A stretch of 64,000 bases of DNA from Imtechella halotolerans (GCF_028743515.2 NZ_CP117969.2:2017501-2081500), one strand, 5' to 3'; positions 38,124-47,272 are shown, numbered from the stretch's first letter. The notes: a model not told the origin generated them from the letters alone. Numbers and translations: made by a program.

Positions 38124-38576
38124 TTATTCCCTATTTTTTGTGTCTATACAAATCGTAACGGGTCCATCATTAAGAAGTTGCACTTTCATATCAGCCCCAA
38201 ATATTCCTGTACCGACTTTTTTCCCTAGCTCCAACTCTAACTGAAGGACAAAAGCTTCATATAGAGGAATTGCTAAATCAGGTTTGGCGGCTTTGATATA
38301 AGAAGGTCTATTTCCTTTTTTAGTTGAAGCATGTAAGGTAAATTGACTAACCACTATAACTTCACCACCGATTTCTTCTAAGGAGAGATTCATCACTCCC
38401 GCCTCATCATCAAAAATACGCATTCTTACAATCTTACCTGTCAACCAATTAATGTCCTCCTGAGTATCCTCTTTTTCTATCCCTAATAAAATCAAAAGTC
38501 CTCTTTGAATAGTTGAAATTACCATTCCATCAACCGTCACACTGGCCTCAGCCACTCTTTGAATTACCGCACGCAT
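38124..38576 (-). CDS. dtd: D-aminoacyl-tRNA deacylase
   Basis: Dtd removes D-amino acids, and Gly from tRNA-Ala, from mischarged tRNAs. The 150 aa begin MRAVIQRVAEASVTVDG and carry the active-site motif VSQFTLHASTKKGNRPSY and the cis Gly-Pro motif near the end (LNDGPVTICID). The length and motifs are standard. It lies 5 bp after rsgA. Confidence 0.96.
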   Translation of the reverse strand: MRAVIQRVAEASVTVDGMVISTIQRGLLILLGIEKEDTQEDINWLTGKIVRMRIFDDEAGVMNLSLEEIGGEVIVVSQFTLHASTKKGNRPSYIKAAKPDLAIPLYEAFVLQLELELGKKVGTGIFGADMKVQLLNDGPVTICIDTKNRE

Positions 38577-38581
38577 AAAAT

Positions 38582-39538
38582 TTATTTTTTTTCATCCTCA
38601 TAGGAATCCTTACGATAGTTATCTTCGTCTCCTTCTAGCATTTGTATGTAACTACGATAACGGCTCCATGCAATTTCATTATCTTCCAATGCTTGTTTAA
38701 CGGCACATTTTGGCTCGTCAATATGAAGACAGTTGTTAAATTTACAAGCATGCTTTAATGCAAAAAATTCCGGAAAATAATCACCGATTTCTTCCTTGTC
38801 CATGTCAACAATTCCAAAACCTTTAATCCCTGGAGTATCTATTATCTGAGCTCCAAAACTAAGATCAATCATTTCAGCAAATGTAGTGGTGTGTTGTCCT
38901 TGTTTGTGCTGTTCAGAAATACTTGCCGTTTTCAATCCCAGCCCTGGTTCTAATGCATTAATCAAAGTGGATTTACCCACTCCCGAATGACCAGAAAACA
39001 TACTTACTTTTCCCTTCATTAATGCCTTTACTTTGTCAATATTATGTCCGGTAATTGCAGAAATACCTAAACATTCGTACCCTATTTTCCGATAGGTATG
39101 TGCTAAATATTTTATCTCAGCTAATTCATCTTTTGTGTAAGTATCAATCTTGTTAAAAAGCAAAATGGCCTTTACATGATACGCTTCCGCTGTCACCAAA
39201 AAACGATCAATAAAAGCCGTAAAAGTAGGAGGGTTATTAAGTGTTACCAAAAGAAAAACTTGGTCTAAATTAGCAGCAATTATATGGGTACGCTTAGATA
39301 AATTGACTGATTTACGAACAATATAGTTTTTCCTGTCACGTATTTCATGTATTACCCCTATGGTTTCATCCCCGACAGTTTCCAAATGAAAATCTACAAC
39401 ATCTCCTACTGACACTGGGTTAGTACTCTTGATGCCTTGTATGCGGAATTTTCCTTTAATTCGGCATTCATAGATTTCTCCCGATTCAGTTTTAACGGTA
39501 TACCAACTACCAGTAGATTTATAAACTGTTCCTATCAT
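38582..39538 (-). CDS. rsgA: Ribosome small subunit-dependent GTPase RsgA
   Basis: RsgA is a circularly permuted GTPase that acts in late maturation of the 30S subunit. An N-terminal OB fold is followed by G4 (LLFNKIDTY), then G1 (GHSGVGKSTLINAL) and G3 (IDTPGIKGFG), in the permuted order. The C-terminal zinc domain keeps its Cys/His ligands (HACKFNNCLHIDEPKC). Length 318 aa is normal. Cotranscribed with dtd. Confidence 0.95.
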   Translation of the reverse strand: MIGTVYKSTGSWYTVKTESGEIYECRIKGKFRIQGIKSTNPVSVGDVVDFHLETVGDETIGVIHEIRDRKNYIVRKSVNLSKRTHIIAANLDQVFLLVTLNNPPTFTAFIDRFLVTAEAYHVKAILLFNKIDTYTKDELAEIKYLAHTYRKIGYECLGISAITGHNIDKVKALMKGKVSMFSGHSGVGKSTLINALEPGLGLKTASISEQHKQGQHTTTFAEMIDLSFGAQIIDTPGIKGFGIVDMDKEEIGDYFPEFFALKHACKFNNCLHIDEPKCAVKQALEDNEIAWSRYRSYIQMLEGDEDNYRKDSYEDEKK

Positions 39539-39623
39539 TCATCAACAATTATCGCACAAATTAACAACTTTTCACTTAAAGAAAAAGATTATATTGCTGG
39601 CTTAATCTTTAAAAAACAACTTT

Positions 39624-40073
39624 ATGAAAAAAACAATGTTGGTTTTAGGCATCATTCTATGCTCTTTCTTTGAAATGAACGCTCAAGTTGAGTACAAAGT
39701 TATTACTAGCGTAGAATCTATCGTACCAAATGGATTAGGCCGTTCTAGGTTGATAAGCAACAATGAAGAAAAAGATTACAAGGAATACACATCAACTCAA
39801 ACAGAAGAAGACAACACCAGGAATAAATCAGACAGAGGCGATATTCGTGTTAAGAACTTTGATGAGACCAAATTATTAAACTTTTACAATATTGCTGGAA
39901 TCCGATTTCAAAACATTGCAGCCAACGATGCCATAATTTCTTCAAAAATAAATTCAATGATTGAGGAAGGTTGGGAACTAGCTTTTGTTACCAGTGCGGT
40001 AGAAAGTGATAGTGGAAAATCCGATGGCCAAGGAATTTTTATCACAAGATATATTTTTAAAAGAGTCAAATAA
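39624..40073 (+). CDS. Small exported protein, DUF4177-like C-terminus
   Basis: No named family is certain. The 149 aa start with a signal peptide (MKKTMLVLGIILCSFFEMNAQ). The middle is polar and charged; the C-terminal half (IEEGWELAFVTSAVES...GIFITRYIFKRVK) resembles the GWELV...YIFKR pattern of DUF4177 proteins. It is the only plus-strand gene between 22.7 and 44.4 kb other than gldA and is monocistronic. Function is unknown. Confidence 0.7.
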   Translation: MKKTMLVLGIILCSFFEMNAQVEYKVITSVESIVPNGLGRSRLISNNEEKDYKEYTSTQTEEDNTRNKSDRGDIRVKNFDETKLLNFYNIAGIRFQNIAANDAIISSKINSMIEEGWELAFVTSAVESDSGKSDGQGIFITRYIFKRVK

Positions 40074-40074
40074 G

Positions 40075-40097
40075 AAAAAAGGCTGCCTAAGGCAGCC
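40075..40097 (-). terminator. Intrinsic terminator of the Phe/Tyr operon
   Basis: GGCTGCC-TTA-GGCAGCC (40081-40087 and 40091-40097), a 7-bp GC-rich stem, is followed on the minus strand by six T residues. It ends the aroG-type gene that stops at 40103 and may also stop the convergent plus-strand gene. Confidence 0.88.
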
Positions 40098-40102
40098 CAA
40101 TT

Positions 40103-41185
40103 CTATCCCTTAAGAATTCTATCTTGATGATTAATAGATTCCTGATGTATTGCTTTAAACATTCTCAAGACAAATTCTTCGCTAAGACCACGTTGTTCAC
40201 CTTCTAAAATCATTTTTCCTAGAATTTCGTTCCAACGGCTATTTTGCAATACTGCAACATTTTTAGTCTTTTTAAGCTCTCCGATTTTGTCAGCCACTTT
40301 CATACGTTTACCTAAAATCTCAATTAATTGATTGTCTATTACATCAATTTGAGCTCGTAAAACCCCAAGTTCTTTTGTATAATCAGCCTCTCCAGTAGTT
40401 TCTTTTCGAATTCTTAAATCCTTCATTATTTGAACTAAGGACTTAGGGGTAACCTGTTGAGCGGCATCACTCCACGCCTCCTCCGGATTACAATGGGTTT
40501 CAATTATCAACCCATCATAATTAAGATCTAAGGCTGTCTGAGACACATCAAAAATCATATCTCGTTTTCCCGTTATATGTGAAGGATCACAAATCAAAGG
40601 TAAATCAGGGAATTTATTCTGCAACTCAATGGCTAATTGCCACTCAGGAATATTTCGATACTTAGTTTTTTCATAAGTAGAAAACCCTCTGTGAATTACA
40701 CCTAGTTTTTTAATATTAGACGCATGTAATCGCTCAATACCTCCCAACCATAAAGACAAATCCGGATTTACTGGATTTTTAACCAATACTACTTTATCCG
40801 TACCTTCCAAAGCATCTGCTATTTCTTGTACAATAAAGGGGCTCACAGTAGAACGAGCACCAATCCACAATAAATCGACATCGTGATCTAAAGCTAATTT
40901 AACATGGTCCTTATTGGCGACTTCAGTTGCAATTAACAACCCTGTTTCCTCCTTGGCTCGTTGCATCCATTTAAGTCCAATTGCACCCACGCCTTCAAAC
41001 ATTCCTGGACGTGTACGTGGTTTCCAAATCCCTGCTCTCAAATAGGTTACATCCGTATCTTTAAGAGCATGAGCAATTTCCAGCACCTGCGCTTCCGTCT
41101 CAGCACTACAAGGCCCTGCTATTACTAATGGATGACTCAATCCTAAATCATCCAACCATTTTCTCATTTGTGGTGAATTTTCCAT
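40103..41185 (-). CDS. Bifunctional DAHP synthase/chorismate mutase
   Basis: This 360-aa enzyme joins the first and a late step of aromatic amino acid synthesis. Residues about 1-255 are a type I (KDO8P-like) DAHP synthase with VIAGPCSAETEAQ, KPRTRPGMFEG and DPSHITGKRDM. Residues about 270-360 are an AroQ chorismate mutase (LGVLRAQIDVIDNQLIEILGKRMKVADKIGELK). The mutase domain probably also mediates feedback on the synthase, as in related fusions. Last gene of the attenuated operon. Confidence 0.93.
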   Translation of the reverse strand: MENSPQMRKWLDDLGLSHPLVIAGPCSAETEAQVLEIAHALKDTDVTYLRAGIWKPRTRPGMFEGVGAIGLKWMQRAKEETGLLIATEVANKDHVKLALDHDVDLLWIGARSTVSPFIVQEIADALEGTDKVVLVKNPVNPDLSLWLGGIERLHASNIKKLGVIHRGFSTYEKTKYRNIPEWQLAIELQNKFPDLPLICDPSHITGKRDMIFDVSQTALDLNYDGLIIETHCNPEEAWSDAAQQVTPKSLVQIMKDLRIRKETTGEADYTKELGVLRAQIDVIDNQLIEILGKRMKVADKIGELKKTKNVAVLQNSRWNEILGKMILEGEQRGLSEEFVLRMFKAIHQESINHQDRILKG

Positions 41186-41193
41186 AACAATTT

Positions 41194-42054
41194 TTATATT
41201 GGTTTTACTACAATTCCATTTAAAATCTCCTTAATCTTATTCGTGCTCTCCATAGCAGAAAAGATAGCTTGAAAATCATCTTTTTCTAAATAGCTTTTGA
41301 ACAGAAGAAGATTCGATATATATTCATCTAATGTTTCTAGAACATTTTCCTTGTTCTGTTGGAAGATAGGTGTCCACATAGCAGGAGAACTCTTAGCTAG
41401 TCTTACAGTACTCTCAAAACCTGAACCTGCCATATCAAAGATATCCCGTTCATTCCTTTCCTTCTCTATAACAGTTTTACCCAACATAAAGGAGCTAATA
41501 TGTGATAAATGAGACACATAAGCAATATGTCTATCATGAGATTTCGGATCCATATATCTTATACGCATCCCTATATCACTAAAAATTTTCAAAGCACGCT
41601 CTTGAAGCTTAAAGGCCGTCTTCTCCACCTCACATATAATATTAGTCTTTCCTGCATACAGTCCCACATGTGCTGCCGAAGGGCCTGAAAACTCAGTCCC
41701 AGCTATAGGATGAGCTGCTAAAAAATTTCTCCTTTTGGGGTGGTTAACTAACAATTCACAAAGTGGTGCTTTCGTAGAACCTGTATCAATAACAACGGCA
41801 TCTTCGTGAACAGCATCTAGGACTCTTGGCACGACCTCATTTGCAGCATTAACAGGAATTGAAATTACAACCACATCTGCCAGCGATAAATTTTCATAAC
41901 TACTTTTCTGATCAATCACACCAAGCTCCATAGCTTCTTGCAAATGGCTCTCATTAATATCAATACCATGTATGATAACATTTGAGTTTAATTCCTTAAG
42001 ATCCAAGGCAAACGACCCTCCAATTAATCCAACTCCTACTACAAATACATTCAT
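41194..42054 (-). CDS. tyrA: Prephenate dehydrogenase
   Basis: TyrA oxidatively decarboxylates prephenate to 4-hydroxyphenylpyruvate for Tyr synthesis. The NAD-binding start VFVVGVGLIGGSFALDL (3-19) is followed by the catalytic region AAHPIAGTEFSGPSAA and SHLSHISSFMLG. At 286 aa it has no ACT domain or chorismate mutase, which is encoded by the next gene instead. Placed 8 bp after each neighbour in the operon. Confidence 0.93.
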   Translation of the reverse strand: MNVFVVGVGLIGGSFALDLKELNSNVIIHGIDINESHLQEAMELGVIDQKSSYENLSLADVVVISIPVNAANEVVPRVLDAVHEDAVVIDTGSTKAPLCELLVNHPKRRNFLAAHPIAGTEFSGPSAAHVGLYAGKTNIICEVEKTAFKLQERALKIFSDIGMRIRYMDPKSHDRHIAYVSHLSHISSFMLGKTVIEKERNERDIFDMAGSGFESTVRLAKSSPAMWTPIFQQNKENVLETLDEYISNLLLFKSYLEKDDFQAIFSAMESTNKIKEILNGIVVKPI

Positions 42055-42062
42055 CTTAATAT

Positions 42063-43208
42063 CTAATTAAATCTGCTTAAAGCTTCCATTATTTTTTCCT
42101 CTGACACACATAATGAAAAACGTATATAACCTTCTCCATTACTTCCAAAAATAGTTCCAGGTGTTAAAAACACGTATTTTTCTACTAGTAAATTGTCTAT
42201 AAATTTTTCAGCGGAGGTTATTCCTAAAGGAAGTTTTGCCCAAACAAATAACCCTATAGCGTTAGTATCATAAGTACAACCTAATTTTTCCGCCAATTTA
42301 TAAATAGCCTTACGTCTTTTGTCATATACCTCGTTAAGTTCTTGGAACCAGTGATTAGAACTCCTTAATGCTACTATGGCTCCTCTTTGTAATGGGTAAA
42401 ACATTCCACTATCCATGTTACTTTTAACCTTTAGTACAGCATCGATAAGATTTGCTTTTCCGACAATCATTCCAATACGCCATCCTGCCATATTAAATGT
42501 CTTACTTAACGAATTCAATTCCAGTACATCATCATTTTTACCAGCCATTTGCAACAAACTTAATTGTTCATCATTCAATACAAAACTGTAAGGATTATCA
42601 TTAATTAAAAGAATTTTATGTCTTCTAGCAAATGCTAATAACCTTTCAAAATCTTCTTTTGTTGCTTTTGCTCCTGTGGGCATATGGGGATATGACAGCC
42701 ACATCATCTTTACATTAGTTAAATCTTCCTTTTCCAGAGAATTCAAATCGGGAAACCAATTATTTTCTGATTTCAAATCATAAAATATTGGCTCTGCCTC
42801 TACTAATCTGGTAACCGAGGTATAGGTGGGGTATCCAGGATTTGGAACCAACACTTTATCTCCTTTGTTTAAAAAGGCCATACTTATGTGCATAATTCCT
42901 TCTTTAGACCCCATAAGAGGTAAAATTTCTGTATCCGCTTCTAAGCTAACAGCAAAATGCTCTTTATAAAATTGAGCCATTGCAACTCGGAGCTCAGGCA
43001 AGCCCTGATAACTCTGATACTGATGTGCCATGGGCTCCAATGCAGCCTTTTGCATAGCAGAAATAACCTCAGAATGAGGTGCCAAGTCAGGGCTTCCAAT
43101 TCCCATATTAATTACAGGTTTACCCTTTGCTATCATTTCCCGTACTTCTCTTAGTTTTCTGGAAAAGTAATATTCCTCAATTGTATTTAAACGTTGTGCC
43201 ACTCTCAT
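42063..43208 (-). CDS. Class I/II aminotransferase, probably aromatic
   Basis: This is a PLP-dependent fold type I aminotransferase of 381 aa. PLP contacts are visible in NMGIGSPDLAPH, NPGYPTY, and the Schiff-base motif ELNSLSKTFNMAGWRIG (Lys near 236). Position between prephenate dehydratase and prephenate dehydrogenase suggests that it aminates phenylpyruvate and hydroxyphenylpyruvate (or prephenate). Its start overlaps the pheA stop as ATGA. Substrate is inferred from context. Confidence 0.88.
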   Translation of the reverse strand: MRVAQRLNTIEEYYFSRKLREVREMIAKGKPVINMGIGSPDLAPHSEVISAMQKAALEPMAHQYQSYQGLPELRVAMAQFYKEHFAVSLEADTEILPLMGSKEGIMHISMAFLNKGDKVLVPNPGYPTYTSVTRLVEAEPIFYDLKSENNWFPDLNSLEKEDLTNVKMMWLSYPHMPTGAKATKEDFERLLAFARRHKILLINDNPYSFVLNDEQLSLLQMAGKNDDVLELNSLSKTFNMAGWRIGMIVGKANLIDAVLKVKSNMDSGMFYPLQRGAIVALRSSNHWFQELNEVYDKRRKAIYKLAEKLGCTYDTNAIGLFVWAKLPLGITSAEKFIDNLLVEKYVFLTPGTIFGSNGEGYIRFSLCVSEEKIMEALSRFN

Positions 43209-44035
43209 AATACACGTGCATTTCTATATTCTCCCAAGATTTTAAAATGATCAGCCATAATCGTCAAAAGTTTGGCAGCCTTTTCATAATCTTCATACTT
43301 ATCAAATGTAACATCCACAAAAAATGCATATTTCCATGGAGTCTCTATTTTTGGCAAAGATTGAATTTTGGTAAGATTTAACCTGCAATCACTCATGACA
43401 TTTAGTACCGTTGCAAGACTACCTCTTTTATGATCCAATTCAAATTTCAGCGAAGCTTTATTAATTTCATCTTTTGACAAAACTGAATTTTGAGTTTTTA
43501 CAATAACGAAACGAGTAGAATTATTATTAATCGTTTGTATTTCAGAGGCTAAAACACTTAACTGATACAATTCCGCAGCAGTTTTACTTGCAATGGCTGC
43601 AATACCCATAAGTTGCTTTTCACTAATACGTTTTGCAGTTTCTGCTGTATCCGCATCTTCCACTAATTTAATATGAGGATATTTTCTAAAAAACTCTTTG
43701 CATTGTAACAGTGCCATAGGGTGTGAATGTACTTCCAGAATATCAGAAATGGTTTGACCCGGAAGAGCCATCAAATTATGATGTATCTGTAAATAATGTT
43801 CCCCTATAATATGCAGCTCATTTTTATCAATCAAAGCATAATTTGGTATAATTGATCCCGCAATAGAATTCTCAATAGCCATTACTCCTTGAAAAGCATC
43901 TTTTTTTAATAGACCATCAACAAGGTTATCAAAAGTCATGCACTCAATTAATGTAATATCTTTACCAAAATACTCCTGAGCTACTTGGTGATGGAAGGAC
44001 CCTTTAATACCTTGAATTGCAATTTTTGTTTCCAT
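43205..44035 (-). CDS. pheA: Prephenate dehydratase
   Basis: PheA converts prephenate to phenylpyruvate for Phe synthesis. The dehydratase domain (about 1-180) has IQGIKGSFHHQVA, MAIENSIAGSI and DTAETAKRI; the key TRF triad appears as NNSTRFVIV. An ACT domain (about 195-276, SLATVLNVMSDCRLNLTKIQSLP) should bind Phe for feedback inhibition. It has no mutase domain. First gene of the operon, starting 15 bp after the attenuator's T tract. Confidence 0.95.
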   Translation of the reverse strand: METKIAIQGIKGSFHHQVAQEYFGKDITLIECMTFDNLVDGLLKKDAFQGVMAIENSIAGSIIPNYALIDKNELHIIGEHYLQIHHNLMALPGQTISDILEVHSHPMALLQCKEFFRKYPHIKLVEDADTAETAKRISEKQLMGIAAIASKTAAELYQLSVLASEIQTINNNSTRFVIVKTQNSVLSKDEINKASLKFELDHKRGSLATVLNVMSDCRLNLTKIQSLPKIETPWKYAFFVDVTFDKYEDYEKAAKLLTIMADHFKILGEYRNARVL

Positions 44036-44050
44036 AAATAAAATTAGTAC

Positions 44051-44077
44051 AAAAAAAAAGTCCCGAAAACTCGGGAC
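44051..44077 (-). terminator. Attenuator terminator before pheA
   Basis: On the minus strand GTCCCGA-GTTT-TCGGGAC forms a 7-bp GC-rich stem (44060-44077) followed by nine T residues (44051-44059). It lies between a Phe/Tyr-rich leader peptide and pheA, inside the operon's leader, so it must be read through for expression. Confidence 0.9.
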
Positions 44078-44110
44078 CTTATATAATATATTGTATTAAC
44101 CTACAACTAC

Positions 44111-44185
44111 CTACAACAGTCCCTGTTCTCTTCTAAAATAGAAGAAAAAATAAAAACCGTTCCAGAAATAAGTTGTTGCTAACAT
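44111..44185 (-). CDS. Phe/Tyr-rich leader peptide of the aromatic operon
   Basis: This is a 24-codon open frame, ATG at 44185 to TAG at 44111. Residues 6-17 read YFWNGFYFFFYF: ten of twelve are aromatic, with six Phe, three Tyr and one Trp. The operon downstream makes Phe and Tyr. The segment GGGACT at the end of the frame (complement of 44118-44123) can pair with GGTCCC at the 5' arm of the terminator (complement of 44073-44078), giving an antiterminator. Stalling at Phe/Tyr codons would leave that segment free; reaching the stop codon would cover it. Translation of the peptide is inferred from this layout. Confidence 0.85.
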   Translation of the reverse strand: MLATTYFWNGFYFFFYFRREQGLL

Positions 44186-44276
44186 TTAATTTTCGTAATT
44201 CTTGGTGCTAAATTAATTTATTTTTAGAATAATCAAACACCAAATCTTCTTTTTTTCGATTTCTTACGATTTATTT

Positions 44277-44284
44277 TAAATATA
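44277..44284 (-). promoter_or_regulatory. Candidate -7 box for the Phe/Tyr operon
   Basis: TATATTTA on the minus strand fits seven of eight consensus positions and would give a leader RNA of about 220 nt to the terminator. No better box exists between gldA and the leader peptide. The 365-bp gap between pheA and gldA thus holds this promoter, the leader peptide, the attenuator and the gldA promoter. Confidence 0.4.
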
Positions 44285-44376
44285 AGACCATTTTAACACA
44301 ATTAGCCTCTCAAATGTGCAAAAAATAACAAATAATGGATACATTCCTTAAGCGGTTTTTTTGAAAAACTTTTATG

Positions 44377-44384
44377 TATTTTTG
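44377..44384 (+). promoter_or_regulatory. -7 promoter box for gldA
   Basis: TATTTTTG matches TAnnTTTG and ends 16 bp before the gldA ATG, so the 5' leader would be only about 10 nt. Confidence 0.55.
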
Positions 44385-44400
44385 AACAAATTCTGCACTT

Positions 44401-45297
44401 ATGTCTATTGAAGTCATTCAACTTACAAAGCAATATGGCCAACAAATTGCCGTAAACAACATTTCTTTTACCATCCCTAAAGGTGAAATCGTAGGTTTCC
44501 TAGGTCCAAATGGTGCGGGAAAGAGTACTACAATGAAAATGCTAACATCTTTCCTAAATCCAACATCTGGTTCACTAAAAGTTAATGGGTATGATGTTTT
44601 AAAGCAACCTCTAGCGGTCAAGGGGAGTATTGGTTATCTGCCAGAGCACAACCCATTGTATCCTGAAATGTATGTAAGAGAATTTCTTTCTTTCCAAGCA
44701 TCTATATATAATACTCCAAAATCACGTATAAAAGATGTTATTGCCCTAACCGGACTACTTCCAGAAGCTTCTAAAAAAATTGGACAACTTTCTAAAGGAT
44801 ATAGACAGCGTGTCGGACTTGCTGCAGCCTTACTGCACAATCCAGATGTGCTAATTCTAGACGAACCAACAACTGGATTGGATCCTAATCAGTTATTAGA
44901 AATAAGGCACCTAATAAAAGAAGTAGGAAAAGAAAAAACGGTATTACTTTCTACACACATCATGCAGGAAGTGAGTGCGATATGTGATCGCGTAATTATC
45001 ATCAACAAAGGAACTATTGTAGCAGATAAAAGGTTAAACGAACTCCAACAAAACAAGGAACAACTTATTGAAGTTGCTTTTGATTATAAAGTAGAAGAAC
45101 AAATATTCTATAAAGCATTTCAAACTCTTACTAAGGTAGTATGCATACACGACACTTTATATGAACTTTCATTTTCTTCAGAAAAGGATATGAGACCGTC
45201 AGTATTTGACTTTGCGCATGATAACGATTTAAAAATCATCCAGCTTCATCACAAAAATAAAGACTTAGAGAGTCTATTTAGAGAACTTACTGTTTAA
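44401..45297 (+). CDS. gldA: Gliding-associated ABC transporter ATPase GldA
   Basis: GldA is the ATP-binding subunit of the GldAFG transporter needed for gliding in Flavobacterium. The 298 aa show Walker A GPNGAGKSTT (35-44), the signature LSKGYRQRVGLA, Walker B VLILDEPTTGLDP and the switch His in LLSTHIMQEV. Identity as GldA rather than another ABC-2 ATPase rests on the C-terminal region and on the other gld genes nearby. gldF and gldG are not in the window. Confidence 0.88.
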   Translation: MSIEVIQLTKQYGQQIAVNNISFTIPKGEIVGFLGPNGAGKSTTMKMLTSFLNPTSGSLKVNGYDVLKQPLAVKGSIGYLPEHNPLYPEMYVREFLSFQASIYNTPKSRIKDVIALTGLLPEASKKIGQLSKGYRQRVGLAAALLHNPDVLILDEPTTGLDPNQLLEIRHLIKEVGKEKTVLLSTHIMQEVSAICDRVIIINKGTIVADKRLNELQQNKEQLIEVAFDYKVEEQIFYKAFQTLTKVVCIHDTLYELSFSSEKDMRPSVFDFAHDNDLKIIQLHHKNKDLESLFRELTV

Positions 45298-45302
45298 TTC
45301 TC

Positions 45303-46478
45303 TTACTTCCTTCTTACATTATTTAAAGTATTCTCCTTTTCAGAATTCTTAGTGCCAGGTAGGAACTTGGCGCCCTCTATTACATAATCTATAATTCGAT
45401 TTAGTTGGATGTCAACATTAGGATTTGTCACATTAAGCAATAGGGCAAATACCAACTCCTCTTCTGGATACACAAAAAAATAAGCATACCCACCTATTCC
45501 ATTACCAACATGACCATAATATGGTCTTAAATTCCAGTCCTCACTTGACTGAAACCCTATTCCATACCCCGTATCTTCTCCATTTATCTGCTGAGATGTA
45601 AGGAGATCTTCTTGAATCTCTTTTGATAAAAAATTGCCGGCTAATAAAGCATTCCCCAATTTGGCAATATCATCCGAGGTAGAAAGATACCCTCCGCCAG
45701 CCAATTTATAATAATTATGCACCGGTCTTGCTATACGGAACCCCTTCTTTCCTGTACGGGTATAAAAAACAGCCGTATGCAACGTAGAATCAGCCTTATC
45801 AGGATATGTATTATACATACCTAATGGTTCAAGAACATTAAGCTTCATAAATTCTTCATGTGAAATACCACTAGCTTCTTGCATGGCCAATGAAAGTAAA
45901 TTCCAATTATAACTATTATAAGAGAATTTAGTGCCGGGTTGAAATAATAACGAATCATCTTCGAATAATGCCACTCCTTCCCGTATAGAAAGAGGTTTAT
46001 TATTCATAAACTCACTCCCTTTATAATTACGAATCCCCGCTAAATGCCCTCCAAGTTGTTTCAATGTAAAATCATAATTCTTTCTTGGAAAATAAGGTAC
46101 ATATTCATGTATGGATTCATTGATATTAACAAGATTCATTTCCATCATTTTACCTAAACCTACTGCAGATAAAGATTTAGAAACACTAGCAATCCTAAAA
46201 AGGGTGTGTTTTGCATCAATTGGCTCCTTTGTTTCTATATCAGACAAACCATATCCCTGTTGCCAAATAGTTGTTCCTGCTTTTGAAATTGTCAAAGACA
46301 TCCCTGGGATAACTTGACTATCCAGCATAGATATGATGATTTTTTCTGCCTCAACTTTCGCCTCCTTAAAAGAAGTCACCTTAGGCTTTTCTAGAAAAAC
46401 ATCATATTCCTTTTGTCCAAATAAAGACTGAATAAATGCTAAAAATCCAAACACTAGCAAAGAGTATTTTCTGTTCAT
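45303..46478 (-). CDS. Serine hydrolase of the beta-lactamase/PBP4-like family
   Basis: This is an exported 391-aa protein (signal peptide about 1-21) of the class C beta-lactamase superfamily. The nucleophile motif SVSK is at 98-101, the Tyr motif is in FSYNSYNWNLLSLA, and GHVGNGIGGYAYF takes the place of the KTG/HxG box. Members include D-Ala-D-Ala peptidases and esterases, so activity on antibiotics should not be assumed. It shares one base with the stop of the DUF2807 gene upstream. Convergent with gldA, 5 bp apart. Confidence 0.88.
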   Translation of the reverse strand: MNRKYSLLVFGFLAFIQSLFGQKEYDVFLEKPKVTSFKEAKVEAEKIIISMLDSQVIPGMSLTISKAGTTIWQQGYGLSDIETKEPIDAKHTLFRIASVSKSLSAVGLGKMMEMNLVNINESIHEYVPYFPRKNYDFTLKQLGGHLAGIRNYKGSEFMNNKPLSIREGVALFEDDSLLFQPGTKFSYNSYNWNLLSLAMQEASGISHEEFMKLNVLEPLGMYNTYPDKADSTLHTAVFYTRTGKKGFRIARPVHNYYKLAGGGYLSTSDDIAKLGNALLAGNFLSKEIQEDLLTSQQINGEDTGYGIGFQSSEDWNLRPYYGHVGNGIGGYAYFFVYPEEELVFALLLNVTNPNVDIQLNRIIDYVIEGAKFLPGTKNSEKENTLNNVRRK

Positions 46479-47224
46479 TAATCTCTAAAAATTAAACGTC
46501 CTGTATAAGCTTCTTCTACTTCTACTACTGGAGGTCTATTAACGGCTATTACATCACCTGTGCTCCTAATATAACCTTTTAGACTTTGTACCGGATGAAC
46601 AATCATATCATTACTACTACGATGAGCTACTTTGACATGCTGAGCAATAAGATCCGCCCCTTCAAATCTTCCATCACTAATGGTAAAGGTTAACGACAAT
46701 TCATTCGTTTTTCCTGATATTCTAGCGAATGCATATTTATTAAACAGGAGTGACAATTTACCTGTATCCACTTGCATCTGAAATCCTGCAATACGTAATG
46801 TTTCATATCCTCCTGTTGACAATAACTCCAACAAAGGATATGCCAATACCCCCTCAGAATGTACATCAAATTGAGAAGCGTTGTGTATTTTGGTAATATT
46901 AGATGCAGTAACGTAGATTTTTGTGGTTCCATATTCTCTCACAAAATTGCAATCATTAAAATCATTAAGAATCAATTCTCCATTTTCTACTAGAACCTCC
47001 ACATCATTTAAAAGGTTTTTACCAGTTTCTACTACTACCTTATTCTCAGAACCTTGACGCACAATAAGTGTAACATTCTTATTCACTCGAATAGATGTAA
47101 AATCAGAAACAGGAACCTCCTGTTGAATGATATGTCCTGCAGTTTGAAAACAATCATTTACCGATTCAGTATTACAACTTACCATTATTAAAAGACACAC
47201 CAATAATGCTTTTATATTTTTCAT
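46478..47224 (-). CDS. Head GIN domain (DUF2807) lipoprotein
   Basis: The 248-aa protein has a lipoprotein signal (MKNIKALLVCLLIMVSCN, Cys at 17) and a repetitive beta-strand domain typical of DUF2807: VSDFTSIRVNKNVTLIVRQGSENKVVVETG, then evenly spaced short strands likely to form a beta-helix. It probably sits at the cell surface or in the periplasm. Function of the family is unknown. Confidence 0.85.
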   Translation of the reverse strand: MKNIKALLVCLLIMVSCNTESVNDCFQTAGHIIQQEVPVSDFTSIRVNKNVTLIVRQGSENKVVVETGKNLLNDVEVLVENGELILNDFNDCNFVREYGTTKIYVTASNITKIHNASQFDVHSEGVLAYPLLELLSTGGYETLRIAGFQMQVDTGKLSLLFNKYAFARISGKTNELSLTFTISDGRFEGADLIAQHVKVAHRSSNDMIVHPVQSLKGYIRSTGDVIAVNRPPVVEVEEAYTGRLIFRD

Positions 47225-47272
47225 ATAAATTTTCTTGATTTTCTAAAATTAGCTCATGTTCCTTTTAGTTAT

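Noticed and set aside
45303-46478. Antibiotic-resistance beta-lactamase
   Set aside because: The SxxK family includes many peptidases and esterases, and the KTG-type motif is replaced by HVGNG; resistance is not supported.
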